Below, piece after piece: positions 1-10,640 of a DNA stretch of 64,000 bases. Every line of letters starts with the position of its first letter. Within the stretch, counting starts at the first letter, position 1. This stretch comes from Isoetes taiwanensis (lineage: Eukaryota > Streptophyta > Lycopodiopsida > Isoetales > Isoetaceae): contig JAJEKV010000026.1 in NCBI GenBank assembly GCA_021234155.1, forward strand, positions 4,777,183 to 4,841,182. Direction: 5' to 3'. A model generated the notes under the pieces. That model saw nothing but the letters and a program-made list of their open reading frames with translations. It made no database searches and was not told where the DNA came from. A program made the translations under genes and the position numbers.

Positions 1-912
1 CGGTATGCTTCGTTCAGTTACGTATTGCTAAAGGTGATGTGGATGACCGTGTGATGTGAGTGATGAAATGGCACATGAGGATGATGATGTGTGTGCCTTA
101 GCTCTTGCCAACTTGGCATGATGATAACTAGAATCTTCCTTTTTTTGCATGATGAGGCAATTTCTTTTGAACATAGGATTCTTGAAGCAAGTTCATTAAA
201 ATCCTGATTGCTCAAAGTGTGTATGGCGGTGTGGAGGCAGTGAAGACAAAATGGTGAAGATGATAGATACGGATATTCCTTGCTTTGCCAATTGACATGG
301 TGACCATTAGGGGTTTCTTTTGCACCAATGGTCAACTTTTGTCTTGTACATAGGATTTTTGATGAGTGCTCATGGAAATGCACAAAGTGTTCAAACTTAC
401 TGTTTTATCATGTGAACTTTGTGAATGAAGTATGGTGGGATGGAGTGTGTGTGCAACCTTTGACTAGGAGAAATAGGTATTATCAATGTCAAGGCATGGG
501 AAGTAATGAAGTATGGATCAAAGCAAGTAGGCACAATGAGATGTGAGTGTAGCTAAGTATAGGATTGCAATGGTGGTACAAGAATATATGGGGATTGAGA
601 GAGAAAATGGCTAGGCAATTCTTAGATCCTCAAAGATATCAAACTTATAAGCTCGAATGTAGTGAAACCCATACCATATGAGTGAATTTGCAGATCTTCA
701 ATGGGGTCTTGTGATGCTTTGATAGAAACCAAATCACCTCCTTCATGATCCTTAAGTGAATGTCCTTCTTTAGTTCTTGAAGTCTTGTTTTTGTAGCTTG
801 ATGGAGTCCTCAAAGTTGCCTTGAAAGTTATACGATGCAAATATATACGTATACTTGTAGAATGCATGTTGAATGTCTTGATGGTTCTTCTATCTTTGCC
901 ATGGGTGTGACA
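1..912 (-). repeat. 3' LTR of element A (left part missing)
   Basis: Aligns with 8690-9601 in long identical runs, for example around 60-130 versus 8760-8820 and 655-790 versus 9345-9480. The right end reads ...CATGGGTGTGACA, giving TGTCACACCC at the start in element orientation, a common LTR start. Roughly 290 bases are missing to the left, judging from the other LTR. Confidence 0.8.
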
Positions 913-1688
913 TCGTATAAACTCATGAGTTGGTTCTCAGGCCTGGGAATCCTTGATTCCAATTCTAGCTTAGTTTGCGGTGTCACGAGTTTATTGCCAT
1001 GGTGGTTGGGATGAGGCCATGGCCGGGGAATGTTGAAGTTTGGATATCAAGGATCATGGAGGGAAGGCCCGATGAGTGGAGCAAATGAAGATGAATGACT
1101 AAAGATGTGCACTTCAGCCGAGAATTGTGTTAGCAGCCGGGCTTGGCACCGTATTAAATGAGTGGCAGCTTACGACATGTATGAGGATTGAGAATGAGGG
1201 AGATGTGAAATATGGATGTAGAGGGCCATTGTTGAATAGGATGACAAATGAACAGATGAAAAGAAGGATACACACACGCCCAGAGATGTAAATCATTAGC
1301 ACAAGAATCTTTGCACGGTGGTGAAAATGGGTATGTGTGAAGAAGATGAATAAGGGTGGATGACGATGAGTGAAAATGAATGATGTGAGGCTTCGAGGAT
1401 GTCTGCATGAAAAGTTATAAGATAAGCACGAAGCACGGATAAATAGTGCGTTTACGTATGAGAATCTTACGCAAGCCAACATTAGAAACAAAAGGGACTT
1501 TCCTTCATGTAGAAATTCATTTCTAAGATCAAAACATTGAACTTTTGAGAGGCCCGAAGACTATTTTAAAACACCTTCCTACCTAATTCTTTTTTTTTTG
1601 TCTTTTCTATAAATGTCTTCAATCACTTGTTGCTAAACTAGCAACATATCTATTTTAACGTGCTAATCTACCTTTCTTTTGACATGAC
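913..1688 (-). other. 3' non-coding part of element A
   Basis: Lies between the integrase C-terminus and the 3' LTR. ORFs of 84 and 125 residues on the minus strand (1154-1408, 1114-1491) are rich in His/Ser/Phe and carry no recognisable domain. No convincing polypurine tract is visible next to 912. Confidence 0.4.
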
Positions 1689-2960
1689 TTATTCAAATAG
1701 TGAGGGCAACATGTTGTTACCGATTACCTCTTTAAATCTGATATGTTGATGCGATTTGAAGTGATACCACGTTCTCACATTGCATCTCAACCCGTTAGGA
1801 GTCTTGACCCGGTGGCCACCCAGCTCAAAGGGGCCTTTGCAGTTCTTCAGTTTACTGCACAATCCTCCTTTGCCTTGTTCCATTTTAGGACCAGCTCTCC
1901 ATCTTTCAATGTACCTTGTAGAGATTTGTAGAGCCTTGAATCTTTGCTTGAATCCTTGGCCTTCTTCAATAATATAGCATTTTGACTTCATACACATTGC
2001 TCTTCCAATTGCATAAGGCGTACACATCTCTCTTTCAATGCCTCCTCCATTTCAAGATTTTAATTTAAGAGCCATCCTGCCAAAGATGGGGAGTTCAAGC
2101 TCAATTGGAATAATGTTCCCTCCATAGACCAAGCTTCAAGGTGTGTGTTTAGTGGAGGAGTCTTTGTGTGAGAGCGGATACTGTGAGCCCATAGAGGCAT
2201 CAATGCAACTTCATGTGCCAATCTCTCTTTGAAATATATATGGTTTTCTTGCGGAATGGTTGAGTGCCTTATTTGTGGATTACCTTGGCCATTGCCTTGT
2301 AGGGATAATAGAAATTTGAACTTTTTGTATGTTTAACTTTAGAGTTGTGGCTTGAGGGGTAGCTATGACATCATTCAGAATTGGCCTCTATCGATATCAG
2401 TTTGAAAGGGATACCAAATCTAGCACAAATGTTTTCATGGATAAATCTAGCAGTAGTGAATGCATTAGCTTGTCTTAAAGGCAACCCATTACTTGGTGAA
2501 ATAATCAGTGCTACAAGAGATAATAGCGATGTTGGTAGGATGAAGGAGAGATTATGGGACCTATGAAATCCAGTCCCCACATTTGGAAAGATCTGGAGAT
2601 GTTATAGCGGTTAAAGGCATTTGTTTGGGATCATTCTACAAATATTTGGCATTTGTGTGACATTTAATCTTTTCATAGCAATCCTTGAATAATGTTGGCC
2701 AATATCACATTACGAGGATCTTCTTGGTATGAATATCTCGCATTAAAGTGACCACCACAAATACCCTCATGGCATGCTTCAATCACTAGCTCTGCTTCTA
2801 ACTTATCAACACATCTCAAAATGATTCCATCCTTATCCTTGTAACTTTACCCTTATAGACATGCTGCACTTTCGCAGAACCTTCTTTACATTTGGGTTGA
2901 GATCTTTAGGCACTTCATTTGACTCAATCGTTTTATTTCCTCACAGAGTCACATTTCTTG
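1689..2960 (-). pseudogene. Integrase remnant of element A
   Basis: In minus-strand order: a zinc-finger remnant (EACHEGICGGHFNA-like, about 2740-2800); the core with WGLDFIGP-like sequence and then LRQANAFTTARFIHENICAR within the ORF 2371-2580; an LVYGG...PIELELPIF segment near 2060-2130; and a C-terminal part in the ORF 1689-2027 with FKALQISTRYIERW and GPFELGGHRVKTPNG, the GPY/F module. The catalytic DDE set cannot be fully traced through the frame breaks. The product would insert element DNA into the genome. Confidence 0.7.
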
Positions 2961-3399
2961 TATTAAATCCATTTGCATCGCATCACTAGGAACAGTAGAT
3001 AAATCTTCTTCATCCTCTGTTCCAAAGCAGGAATGTAAGGCAAGTACAAGCTGGGGTCATTGGGCTATGATTCATAGCACTGCAGCAATATGTATGTCTG
3101 AAACTTGCGGGCCCACCTACATATCTTAGCTTTTTGGTTGTTTTTTGAGAATAATAAAAGTGATGGATTTTTGCCTCATGCCAGACTAGAGTGTGACTAT
3201 TTTGGATCGGGTGTCCTTGCCTTTCAATCAAGAACATGAAGTCTTTGCGTGTCTGGAAACGATTAATGCGACGTTTTGCGTAACCCAAAAAGTCACAACC
3301 ATTTCCTCTTGCAACAAGGCTAAAGACCTCTGACTCTTGATGCACTAATGTAGGCGTAGAAAGACTTCTGCGGGGATCAGGAGTTTGAGCAAAGTAGAA

Positions 3400-4400
3400 C
3401 TTCGGGAAATGGCTTGTATAATGGCATCAAAGGAAACCAATTTGGCATGTTTGATCCGATCCAACCATGATGAACTTGCTTTCATGTTTTGTGAATTGCC
3501 AATCGGTAAAGATCGATATAGGAACTTGATGTGGAAAAATGGGGACATACATTCTCGAAACTTACCATGCCAAAGAAAACTTTTCACTTCCCTTCTACAG
3601 GTTTTAGGTGGTGCAGAATTTCTTCAAAGCCTCCATCTTGCCCTGACTTCTTTCGAATGCCTTAAAGGGGACACTTCATGTCCAAAGCAAATCTCCTTTT
3701 GAACATAGGAATACACATTTCTTAGGATTCAAGCTTACACCTCCTTTGCATGTAGCAAACCTTAGTCAAATGAATTGAAATGATCTCTTAATTTGAACCC
3801 ACAACAAAGATCATCAAGGAAAACTTTGAATCTTTGATGGAGGCATATCCTTGAAAATAGAATCCATGGCCCTGCGAAAAGTTCGCGGAGGCATTCATCA
3901 ATCAAATGGCATTGCTGTGGCAAAGTTCCCATGGGTAATGAATCGCGTCTTTGTGGTTGATCTTCAAGTTTGTGACAACAATTTGATTGAAGCGGAGAAT
4001 CCATCAAGAAAGAATTATATCTCTTTCTGTGACTGACATGTAAGACCTCTTCTAGAAAGGAAGAGGATAACAATCTTTGATGATTGCTTTGTTCAAATCC
4101 ACGTAATCAATGCAAATTGATGGTTTTGTTTTTTTTTCTTACTTGAGGCACAATGCAAGAGCTGACCACTGCGGATTTATAATTTCGATGTCCACACACC
4201 ATCCTTCATTGGACAATTCTTCCTAATCCAAGTCCAGAAGTAAAGCCACATTTATTCTCTAAGCTTTTTGTATTCACGGGCTTGGTACCCTCTTTGATTT
4301 TATCTCAAATTCACATATGTTCCTATCAACACCAATCAACTCATTATAATCCCATGCAAAACACATCTTTCCATTCTTTGAAGTTAGGTATCATTACATT
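3400..4400 (-). pseudogene. Reverse transcriptase remnant of element A
   Basis: Read on the minus strand the region gives, in order, FAWDYNELIGVD (the conserved segment before the RT fingers), a proline/lysine segment, FLDGFSA (the position of the catalytic-region FxDxxSGYxQ motif), TMPF-like words, RRAMDSIFKDMPPSKIQ, and VFLDDL. FLDD, the catalytic YxDD equivalent, is intact at 3810-3821. At least three frame changes separate these blocks. The domain copies element RNA into DNA. The RT thumb and tethered RNase H should lie at 3.0-3.8 kb but are poorly preserved. Confidence 0.7.
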
Positions 4401-4619
4401 CATCTTCCTCCTTAACTTGTATCACCAACATAAAAGAATTCTCTGTAGAGCCATTTTTTTCTCTATTTTGAGCTTTGCATTTTTGATTACCCGGCATTGA
4501 TTACCGGTATGGGGTGTAATTGCTTGAGATCTTCTTCCTCAATTCTTCTTCTTTGATGGCACCAATACGCTAAGTGTTAGAAGACAAAACACTTTCAGGC
4601 ATCATATCCATTGAATTCT

Positions 4620-4971
4620 CTAGCAACATGATGAAGTTCTGAGATGAAAAGAAACTCGGCCAGTTCTTGTAGGGCTGTTTTCACGAGCATTGACATCTTT
4701 AAATTTCTTGGCTTGGTATGCAAATAAATGCGCACACAAGTAGAATCCCCAAAGCCACAACAATGTTGAAATACCCAAATGCTTAGCTTCTTGTAACCAC
4801 AATCAAAGCTTTGTATTCAGCCATATTCCGGTAGTGTTTGGATGAGATCACGCCCACTTTAGCTATCAGGTTGCTTGGTTGTTCTTGATAATGTGAGGAT
4901 GAGCTATGTTCAATTTCTTGCAACTCCTGCATCAAACCATAAGATAAAGCAAAGCTACTTTCTTTGAACAC
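4620..4971 (-). pseudogene. RNase H-like segment of element A, lying before the RT
   Basis: Two adjacent minus-strand frames give RNMAEYKALI (AEYKALI at 4801-4821) and then AKHLGISTLL...AYQAKKFK, the layout of the N-AEY-AL-GL...A...LGI...V-GDS...YQAK part of plant gypsy RNase H. The GDS residues are not preserved. In element order the segment lies before the RT at 4.4-3.8 kb, whereas the RNase H tethered to RT follows it. Some plant Tat-like elements carry an additional RNase H; this may be such a domain. Confidence 0.55.
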
Positions 4972-5129
4972 ATTGCATACTTCATTTTTGGACTCATTAA
5001 TACCTCCATGTGGTCATAGTATTCATATTCTCGGAGCTGATTGGGTACTAACACATCTTCCTCAATGAAGTTATAAAGTATCGAAGCTCTCAAGCTTATT
5101 ATAAATGGTATTTGTTTTCTTACCATCGG

Positions 5130-5420
5130 TTATGGTGCATTCACCTTTTGACCACCACCAATTAAGCATCAGCTGTTGATAACCACCATGCACTGTGAGA
5201 AGATCATAAATACCTTTTTCATTCATACCTTCAATACAACCACAACAAAGTTAGGCATACAATAATTCCCTCGTATCTAGTGGTACCTTGCTCACAATTC
5301 CTATGGGATTAATTCTTGAGTTAGAGAAAGACTTTGCTTCTGAAACTTTTGTCAACCTCCAAACCACATTGCTTCATAACATGATGTGGCATGACATTCA
5401 AAGGTGATCCTCCGCCAATA
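5130..5420 (-). pseudogene. Protease remnant of element A
   Basis: On the minus strand, one frame reads GGGSPLNVMPHHVMKQCGLE, the pattern of an aspartic protease active-site region (D-G/S-G...ALN-V-P) in gypsy elements, with the catalytic Asp replaced or lost. Downstream a degraded counterpart of the conserved LLGRPWL segment is followed by GECTITDGKK. It sits between gag and the polymerase, as expected. Stops and frame changes show it is inactive. Confidence 0.55.
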
Positions 5421-5641
5421 ATACCTTAGATAAAACCTTCCTCCCAATGTTGGGTACATGTGAAAGCACGGATGTATTCCATCTTGTACCAACATTTGTT
5501 CTTGATGTGATTGGTGAATGCAATTTGTTCTTCTTCACAGTGTGGCGGATCGATTTCATCTTGAGACAAGGTCGACATTTTCTTTACGTAGTAGGAGCTA
5601 TTCTCCAGCAGTGTTAGCAAATCCACACTAACTTTGAATTC

Positions 5642-7147
5642 TCAGCAACAACTCAAAGTCATCTTGATCTTTGTCTTTCTTTTGATATTTGAACTGAGTG
5701 AAGGGTGCAGCTGTTTACCTTCATATAGCGGGTTGTTTGTTCTCATTTGGTTGTCCTCTGAAGTGTGGCTTTTGTATCTTCTCGGTGTATCTTTCTCCTT
5801 CATTTCCCTTGTATGCCTGACCATGATTCCTTCTTGCTCTTGAATTCTGCCTGGTACGATGGGAGTAAGTGGTTTTCGGATAGATATTTGTGATTCGAGG
5901 TCTCTGCTGACTTTGGCTTTCTTGTCTTGCAAAATACTCCTTAACAGCGCATCTATCTTCGCACTTAGTGACACGAGGCTTTGCAAAAGCACAAACGGGG
6001 CATTCTTTCCATAGTGACCTCTCTTACATTGCACTTGAGGCGGTCGTACCAACAAACATCAGTGAGTATCTCTCATCTTTTGATAATACACATGGAGGAT
6101 TGGGTTTCTCACTTCGGTCACGGATGCTTCGGTTCTTAAATTTAGCAGTGACTTCAAGGGCCTGAAACTTGTCAATATCATTTTTAGCCCGGTAGTAGCG
6201 GGGATTATCTTGTTCTTGAGTTACCTTAAGTTTTCTCTTGTCATACGCACGGCCTTATCTTTGGTATAGCATCGAGGGACCCATACATTCCTGCTCATAA
6301 TTACGGAAAAAAGGATCGATGTAGACATATAGAGTATCAGGGAAGATAGGACAATCATCGGCAATATCAATGGCTGTTTGATGCTTTTGGCGAATGGTGG
6401 CAAATCCTTCTTGTATAGAGATTCAACATTTTTCGCGAAGCCTTAGTCTTGAAGATAATCCTTTATGAAAGAGGCTACAACATGTAGGGTTTGATAAGGG
6501 ACTTGATTGGTTTGGCATCTAGTAAGATAGGCATAAATCTCTCTACATATTATTTATGGTCTCACCATTTCCGATGTGGAAGGATTGCGGAGTTCAAAGA
6601 AAGGTCTTGAGGATCATAAACTTTGCCAAATCTAATCGAAACTTCTTAACAATTTTCATCCCAAGTGTTGGCACCATTGCTTTCGGTCTGAGCCTTCGGT
6701 GAAATCACTTACTTCATCATCTTTGAAGCATTTACGGAACTCTGCAAATAGATCCCTTCTTGTGCCCATACTCTTGATAGTACTCTTCAAAATTTCGGAA
6801 ATTTGGCATTCATGCTAGCATCATAAGCGGAATAGGAGTAGGAAGATTGAGTTCAAATATTGTCTTTGAGTATACACGTATTTGAGATTCTGACCAATTC
6901 CTTGAGTTGCAACATGTGTTTCAATATTGTCTTGTGCCTCGGCATGATGAGAATCTCGACATTTAGATGCAGGAGCCATAGTTCAGAACGAGGTTGGATC
7001 TCGGTAGGACCTCGAAGATGTGTTGAGGGTATTCTGGCAAACCCTCAACTAGAATGGTGTAGGACCTCCAGTTGCTTGGGCAACCACTTTCGTGTAAAAT
7101 ATGAGATTGGTCTTCAAAATTTCTGTTGTGACTTCCCAAAGATGTAA
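5642..7147 (-). pseudogene. gag remnant of element A
   Basis: The minus-strand ORF 5642-6055 (137 residues) begins near a zinc-knuckle remnant, VQCKRGHYGKN at about 6002-6031, in which the second half of the CCHC motif is damaged (NAPF where NCP would be expected). Highly charged Lys/Arg/Glu-rich sequence follows, as in the C-terminal part of plant gag. Upstream, 6100-7147 has further gag-like pieces in several frames but no long reading frame. Gag forms the particle and packages the RNA. Call based on motif and position before the protease. Confidence 0.6.
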
Positions 7148-7149
7148 AC

Positions 7150-8380
7150 CACGGTCTATGCTTAATGCTTTCTGGCGGCCGGATAAATGCTTTCAGTCAT
7201 TTTAAAACAAGGATGAAAATGATGCTTAAAGATGGCGGCGGATGAATGCACAATTTTTCAAAGGTCGGTGAGATACCTACTCAATATTGACTCTCGGCCG
7301 GTCAATTTTGAGTCAATGTTCCAACGAAATTTTGAAGTTCCTGAGATGATGATTATCGCGAGAGTCTTTTGGGTTGGGAACTGCCCAGGATCAATCAAAG
7401 TACTCGGTGTGATAAAAGATGCGGAACAATTTTTTCAAGGAAGAAGATCACAATAATTTTGAGGCTAGGATGATAAAATGCAGCGGTTGTACTTTTGAAG
7501 TATCGAGACTAAATTATTTGATCTTTTTTGATAATATCAATGCAAGAGTTGTGCAAGAAATGAACTGATATGTGAAGATGGTAAGGTTAATATTTAAGTA
7601 AGCACTAGTAGCGCGCCGAGAAATTCCTTTTGACTTTTCACTTTAGAACTGAAATGCAACTCCTGAAGCTAAACAGGACTTTTTATGCTTTTCTCTTACG
7701 AATAACAATGCAACTTTTCTAACATGAATCTTGAATGGCGCTTATCTGTGTATGACGAATTTTGTAAGATTAAAGACAATTTTTGATGATTTATGCAAGA
7801 ATCTTAACACATGAACATGAAATTATAGTGGGATAAGTTTTACCAAAATTGATTTTCATTCACTTGATTCTCCTTGAAGGTAGTTTCACATGATTCAGCG
7901 GCTCACGGATCGCGAGCATAGTATGCTTAGTGTCGGACAATATTTGATCAGCTTTTCTTGCTCAATCGGGGAGAAAGTAAGCGACAAGGAAGGTCAAGTT
8001 ACCATGAAGATCATACGACATGTATTCGCTGATTGATCTCAAATTTGCGCACAAGCCCTTGAATTTTCAAATTAGGTTAGCCTTTTGAAAGCGGCTACAT
8101 TACGTTTCATTCTTGCCAAATTTGGTGAATTATCTGTCATTTAAGCGGTATGGGTTTCTTGAGGCCACATAAGTCAAATAGAAGTGGAGCGGCAATGATT
8201 ATGTGTTGAAAAGAGCTGCTAAAATGCAGTTCTTGGCTTTCTTGAATTTTAGGGTTCTTGATTTTAAGCTGCACAAATATCCACAGTAGGAATGCAAAAA
8301 TAGGCCAAGGCATAAATAGAGTTAGAATTACGTTTTAGGTGCGTAGTCTCCTCCGCCGGAGTTATTTCGTGTTTCGACTG
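7150..8380 (-). other. Leader of element A, no gene recognised
   Basis: Lies between the primer-site candidate and the start of gag. It is AT-rich with many stops in all frames. A 74-residue ORF at 7232-7456 on the plus strand has no recognisable motif and is treated as chance. Confidence 0.4.
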
Positions 8381-8398
8381 CTTGCGCCGAGGGCGCCA
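8381..8398 (-). other. Candidate primer-binding site of element A
   Basis: On the minus strand, directly after the proposed LTR end, the sequence is TGGCGCCCTCGGCGC. TGGCGCC is the usual start of primer sites that pair with a tRNA 3' end in Tat/Athila-type elements. The second half departs from the common tRNA-Asp form, so the tRNA assignment is open. Confidence 0.4.
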
Positions 8399-9601
8399 TG
8401 GCGAGGATGATAGGGTAGATAGATGGGGGTAGATGTAGGTAAGGTTTTACCATTTTTAAATGGGCACGATACAAGAAGACCATTTAGAGGAGGTCAAAAT
8501 GAACTCTTTTCAATTTTTGTTACCCGGTGGCATGTTTTGATGAGCTTTTCGAGGGTGATATCAACACAATCGAGAATGAAGCATTTTGAATTTTGTAGCG
8601 GGGCAAGGGTGACATGGAATGTTTTTGGTGATGTGTGGCAATATGAGAGTGATGTGGTTTTGCTTGTAGCAGCAACTTTTTCCCCTAGTCAAAATGTCTT
8701 TTGGTGAAGTGTAAATGAAGTAAGTGATATGGATGACCGCGTGTGATGTGAGTGATGAAATGGCACATAGGGATGATGATGTGTGTGCCTTAGCTCTTGC
8801 CAACTTGGCATGATGATAACTAGGGAATCTTCCTTTTGCATAGTGGTAATTTCTTTTGAACATAGGATTCTTGAAACAAGTTCATTAAAATCCCACAGTG
8901 CTCAAAGTGTGTATGAAATTTGGTGTGGAATGAGTGAAGACAAAATGGTGAAGATGATGATGCGGATATTCCTTGCTTTGCCAGGTGACATAGTGACATT
9001 AGGGGGTTTCTTTTTTGCACCAATGGTCAACTTTTGTCTTAATACATAGGATTTTTTGATATGAGTGCTCGTAAAGATACTAGTGTTCAAACTTGTTTAT
9101 CATGTGAACTTTGTGAATGAAGTATGGTGGGATGGAGTGTGGTAGTACACATGACTAGGAAATAGGTATTGTCTGTGTAAAGGCATGAGTAATGAAGTAT
9201 GGATCAAAGCAAGTAGGCACAATGAGATGTGAGTGTAGCTAGAAGTATGGGATTGCAATGGTGGTACACAAGAATATGGGGAGTTGAGAAAATGGCTAGG
9301 CAATTCTTCTACAGATCCTGAAAGAATATCAAACTTATAAGCTCAAATGTAGTGAAACCCATACCATGTAGTGAATTTGCAGATCTTCAATGGGGTCCTT
9401 GTGATGCTTTGATAGAAACCAAATCACCTCCTTCATGATCCTTAAGTGAATGTCCTTCTTTGGTTCTTGAAGTCTTGTTTTTTGTAGCTTGATGGAGTCC
9501 TCAAGTTGCCTTGAAAGTTGTAAGTCTTCAAATATCCTTGTGTACTTGTTGAATCGCATGTTGAATGTGCTGATGGTTCTTCTATGCTGCCATGGGTGGC
9601 A
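8399..9601 (-). repeat. 5' LTR of element A
   Basis: Right end ...GGGTGGCA at 9601 corresponds to the end of the other LTR at 912. The left end is placed at 8399 (TGGCGAGG) because a TGGCGCC-type primer site follows at once in element orientation; that boundary cannot be checked against the other copy, which lacks this part. Size is about 1.2 kb. Differences from the other LTR come in short clusters of indels rather than evenly spaced substitutions. Confidence 0.65.
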
Positions 9602-10640
9602 GCAGTTGGATTCTAGTGCTTGTCATGCCTATGTGATGGTTGATGGCTAGGTACATGTGGCAGTCACATATAAAAACACATGGATTATTTCAAGCTATTA
9701 TGTTTGCATGCTAAGGATATTTTTAAAGAGGTAAGCAAAAGAAAGAAATGAAACATGAAAGCAAAAAGCAAATATTGGTTATTGGCTGGCGGTGAACGGC
9801 AGCTTGAGTCGGACGGTGAACGGCAGCCGGAGTCGGATTTGCTGGAGAGTGCTGGCCGAATCTGTCTTGAAGGATTTGTCTTGTGTACTGGCCGAAATTG
9901 CATCTATATGAAACGTTTCCTGAGATTAGAAGAAGAATCGATCTACTTGGTGTCAGTGCAGTGACAGAAATTGGTCTGAACAAAAGCATTCCAGGTTCTG
10001 GTTTTTTTTTCTTATTCAGTGTTATCCAGCATTGATCTTATCTTCTGTTAAGCCTGTGTGGTTAATCTGTGTGAAACAATTTTGTGTGCTGCTAATCCTT
10101 TGTGGATTTTGAAGTAAGAATTTTAAAAGGGAGAAGAGTGTAGGAGATTGAGCTGTGGTGTTCTTATCTGGGTTCAATTCCCGGACTCAAAAGCTTCTGT
10201 TTCTATCAGTTTCCCCCTAAAAATCAGGCTTATAGCGAAAAAACTTATCCTTTGCTTTCTGAGCATTCCTTGTCCGCAAGAATCTGCTCCAAAAATTTTC
10301 CTTGGCTAGAAGCTGATAATATTTGGTACGATTTTAGAAGCAAGGAAACATTCTTTTAATTTCCCTTTTTTTTTTGAAAAGCTCATTTTTTTATCACAAA
10401 AATTCAACAGAGAGACCTGCAAAAGTGTGATTATTGCCTTTTTGGCTATGCTGAAAGCAACCAATGGACAAATCCAGCCATTTGGCATTGTATGTCACAA
10501 TCTATAACCATTTGGCTACTGAATCTCATGTAATCTTCTGCAATCTTTTTAGCTCTTTCACGTGCTCTATCTATAACCTTTGCAAGCAAAGGTGCCTTGT
10601 CCAGATATTAAAATCATGAATCATCAATAACAAGTACTCT
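9602..10640. other. Region after element A, with a small duplication and a tRNA-like box B
   Basis: Contains a short direct duplication around 9791-9835 (GGTGAACGGCAGCYKGAGTC twice) and, at 10177-10193, CTGGGTTCAATTCCCGG, which matches a tRNA T-arm/box B with a pairing stem. No complete cloverleaf can be drawn around it. It may be a fragment of a tRNA-derived SINE. No coding sequence is supported. Confidence 0.3.

Larger units (their letters stand above)
1..9601 (-). mobile_element. Ty3/gypsy-type LTR retrotransposon A (3' end beyond the window)
   Basis: The element reads right to left. Two similar LTRs flank gag-pol remnants. In element order these are 5' LTR (8399-9601), primer-site candidate (8381-8398), leader, gag with a zinc-knuckle remnant, protease, an RNase H-like segment, reverse transcriptase with FLDD, an integrase with zinc-binding, catalytic-core and C-terminal pieces, and a truncated 3' LTR (1-912). 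Reverse transcriptase before integrase defines the Ty3/gypsy order. The wording of the RT and RNase H segments resembles the Tat-like branch, which is a cautious inference. Every domain is broken by frameshifts or stops, so this copy is not autonomous as written. Confidence 0.85.

Noticed and set aside
4783-4971. Copia-type RNase H (AEYKAL motif)
   Set aside because: The following AKHLGISTLL...YQAK text and the surrounding gypsy protease, RT and integrase fit the gypsy-type RNase H better.
10177-10193. tRNA gene
   Set aside because: Only the T-arm/box B part is good; no acceptor, D or anticodon arms can be drawn.
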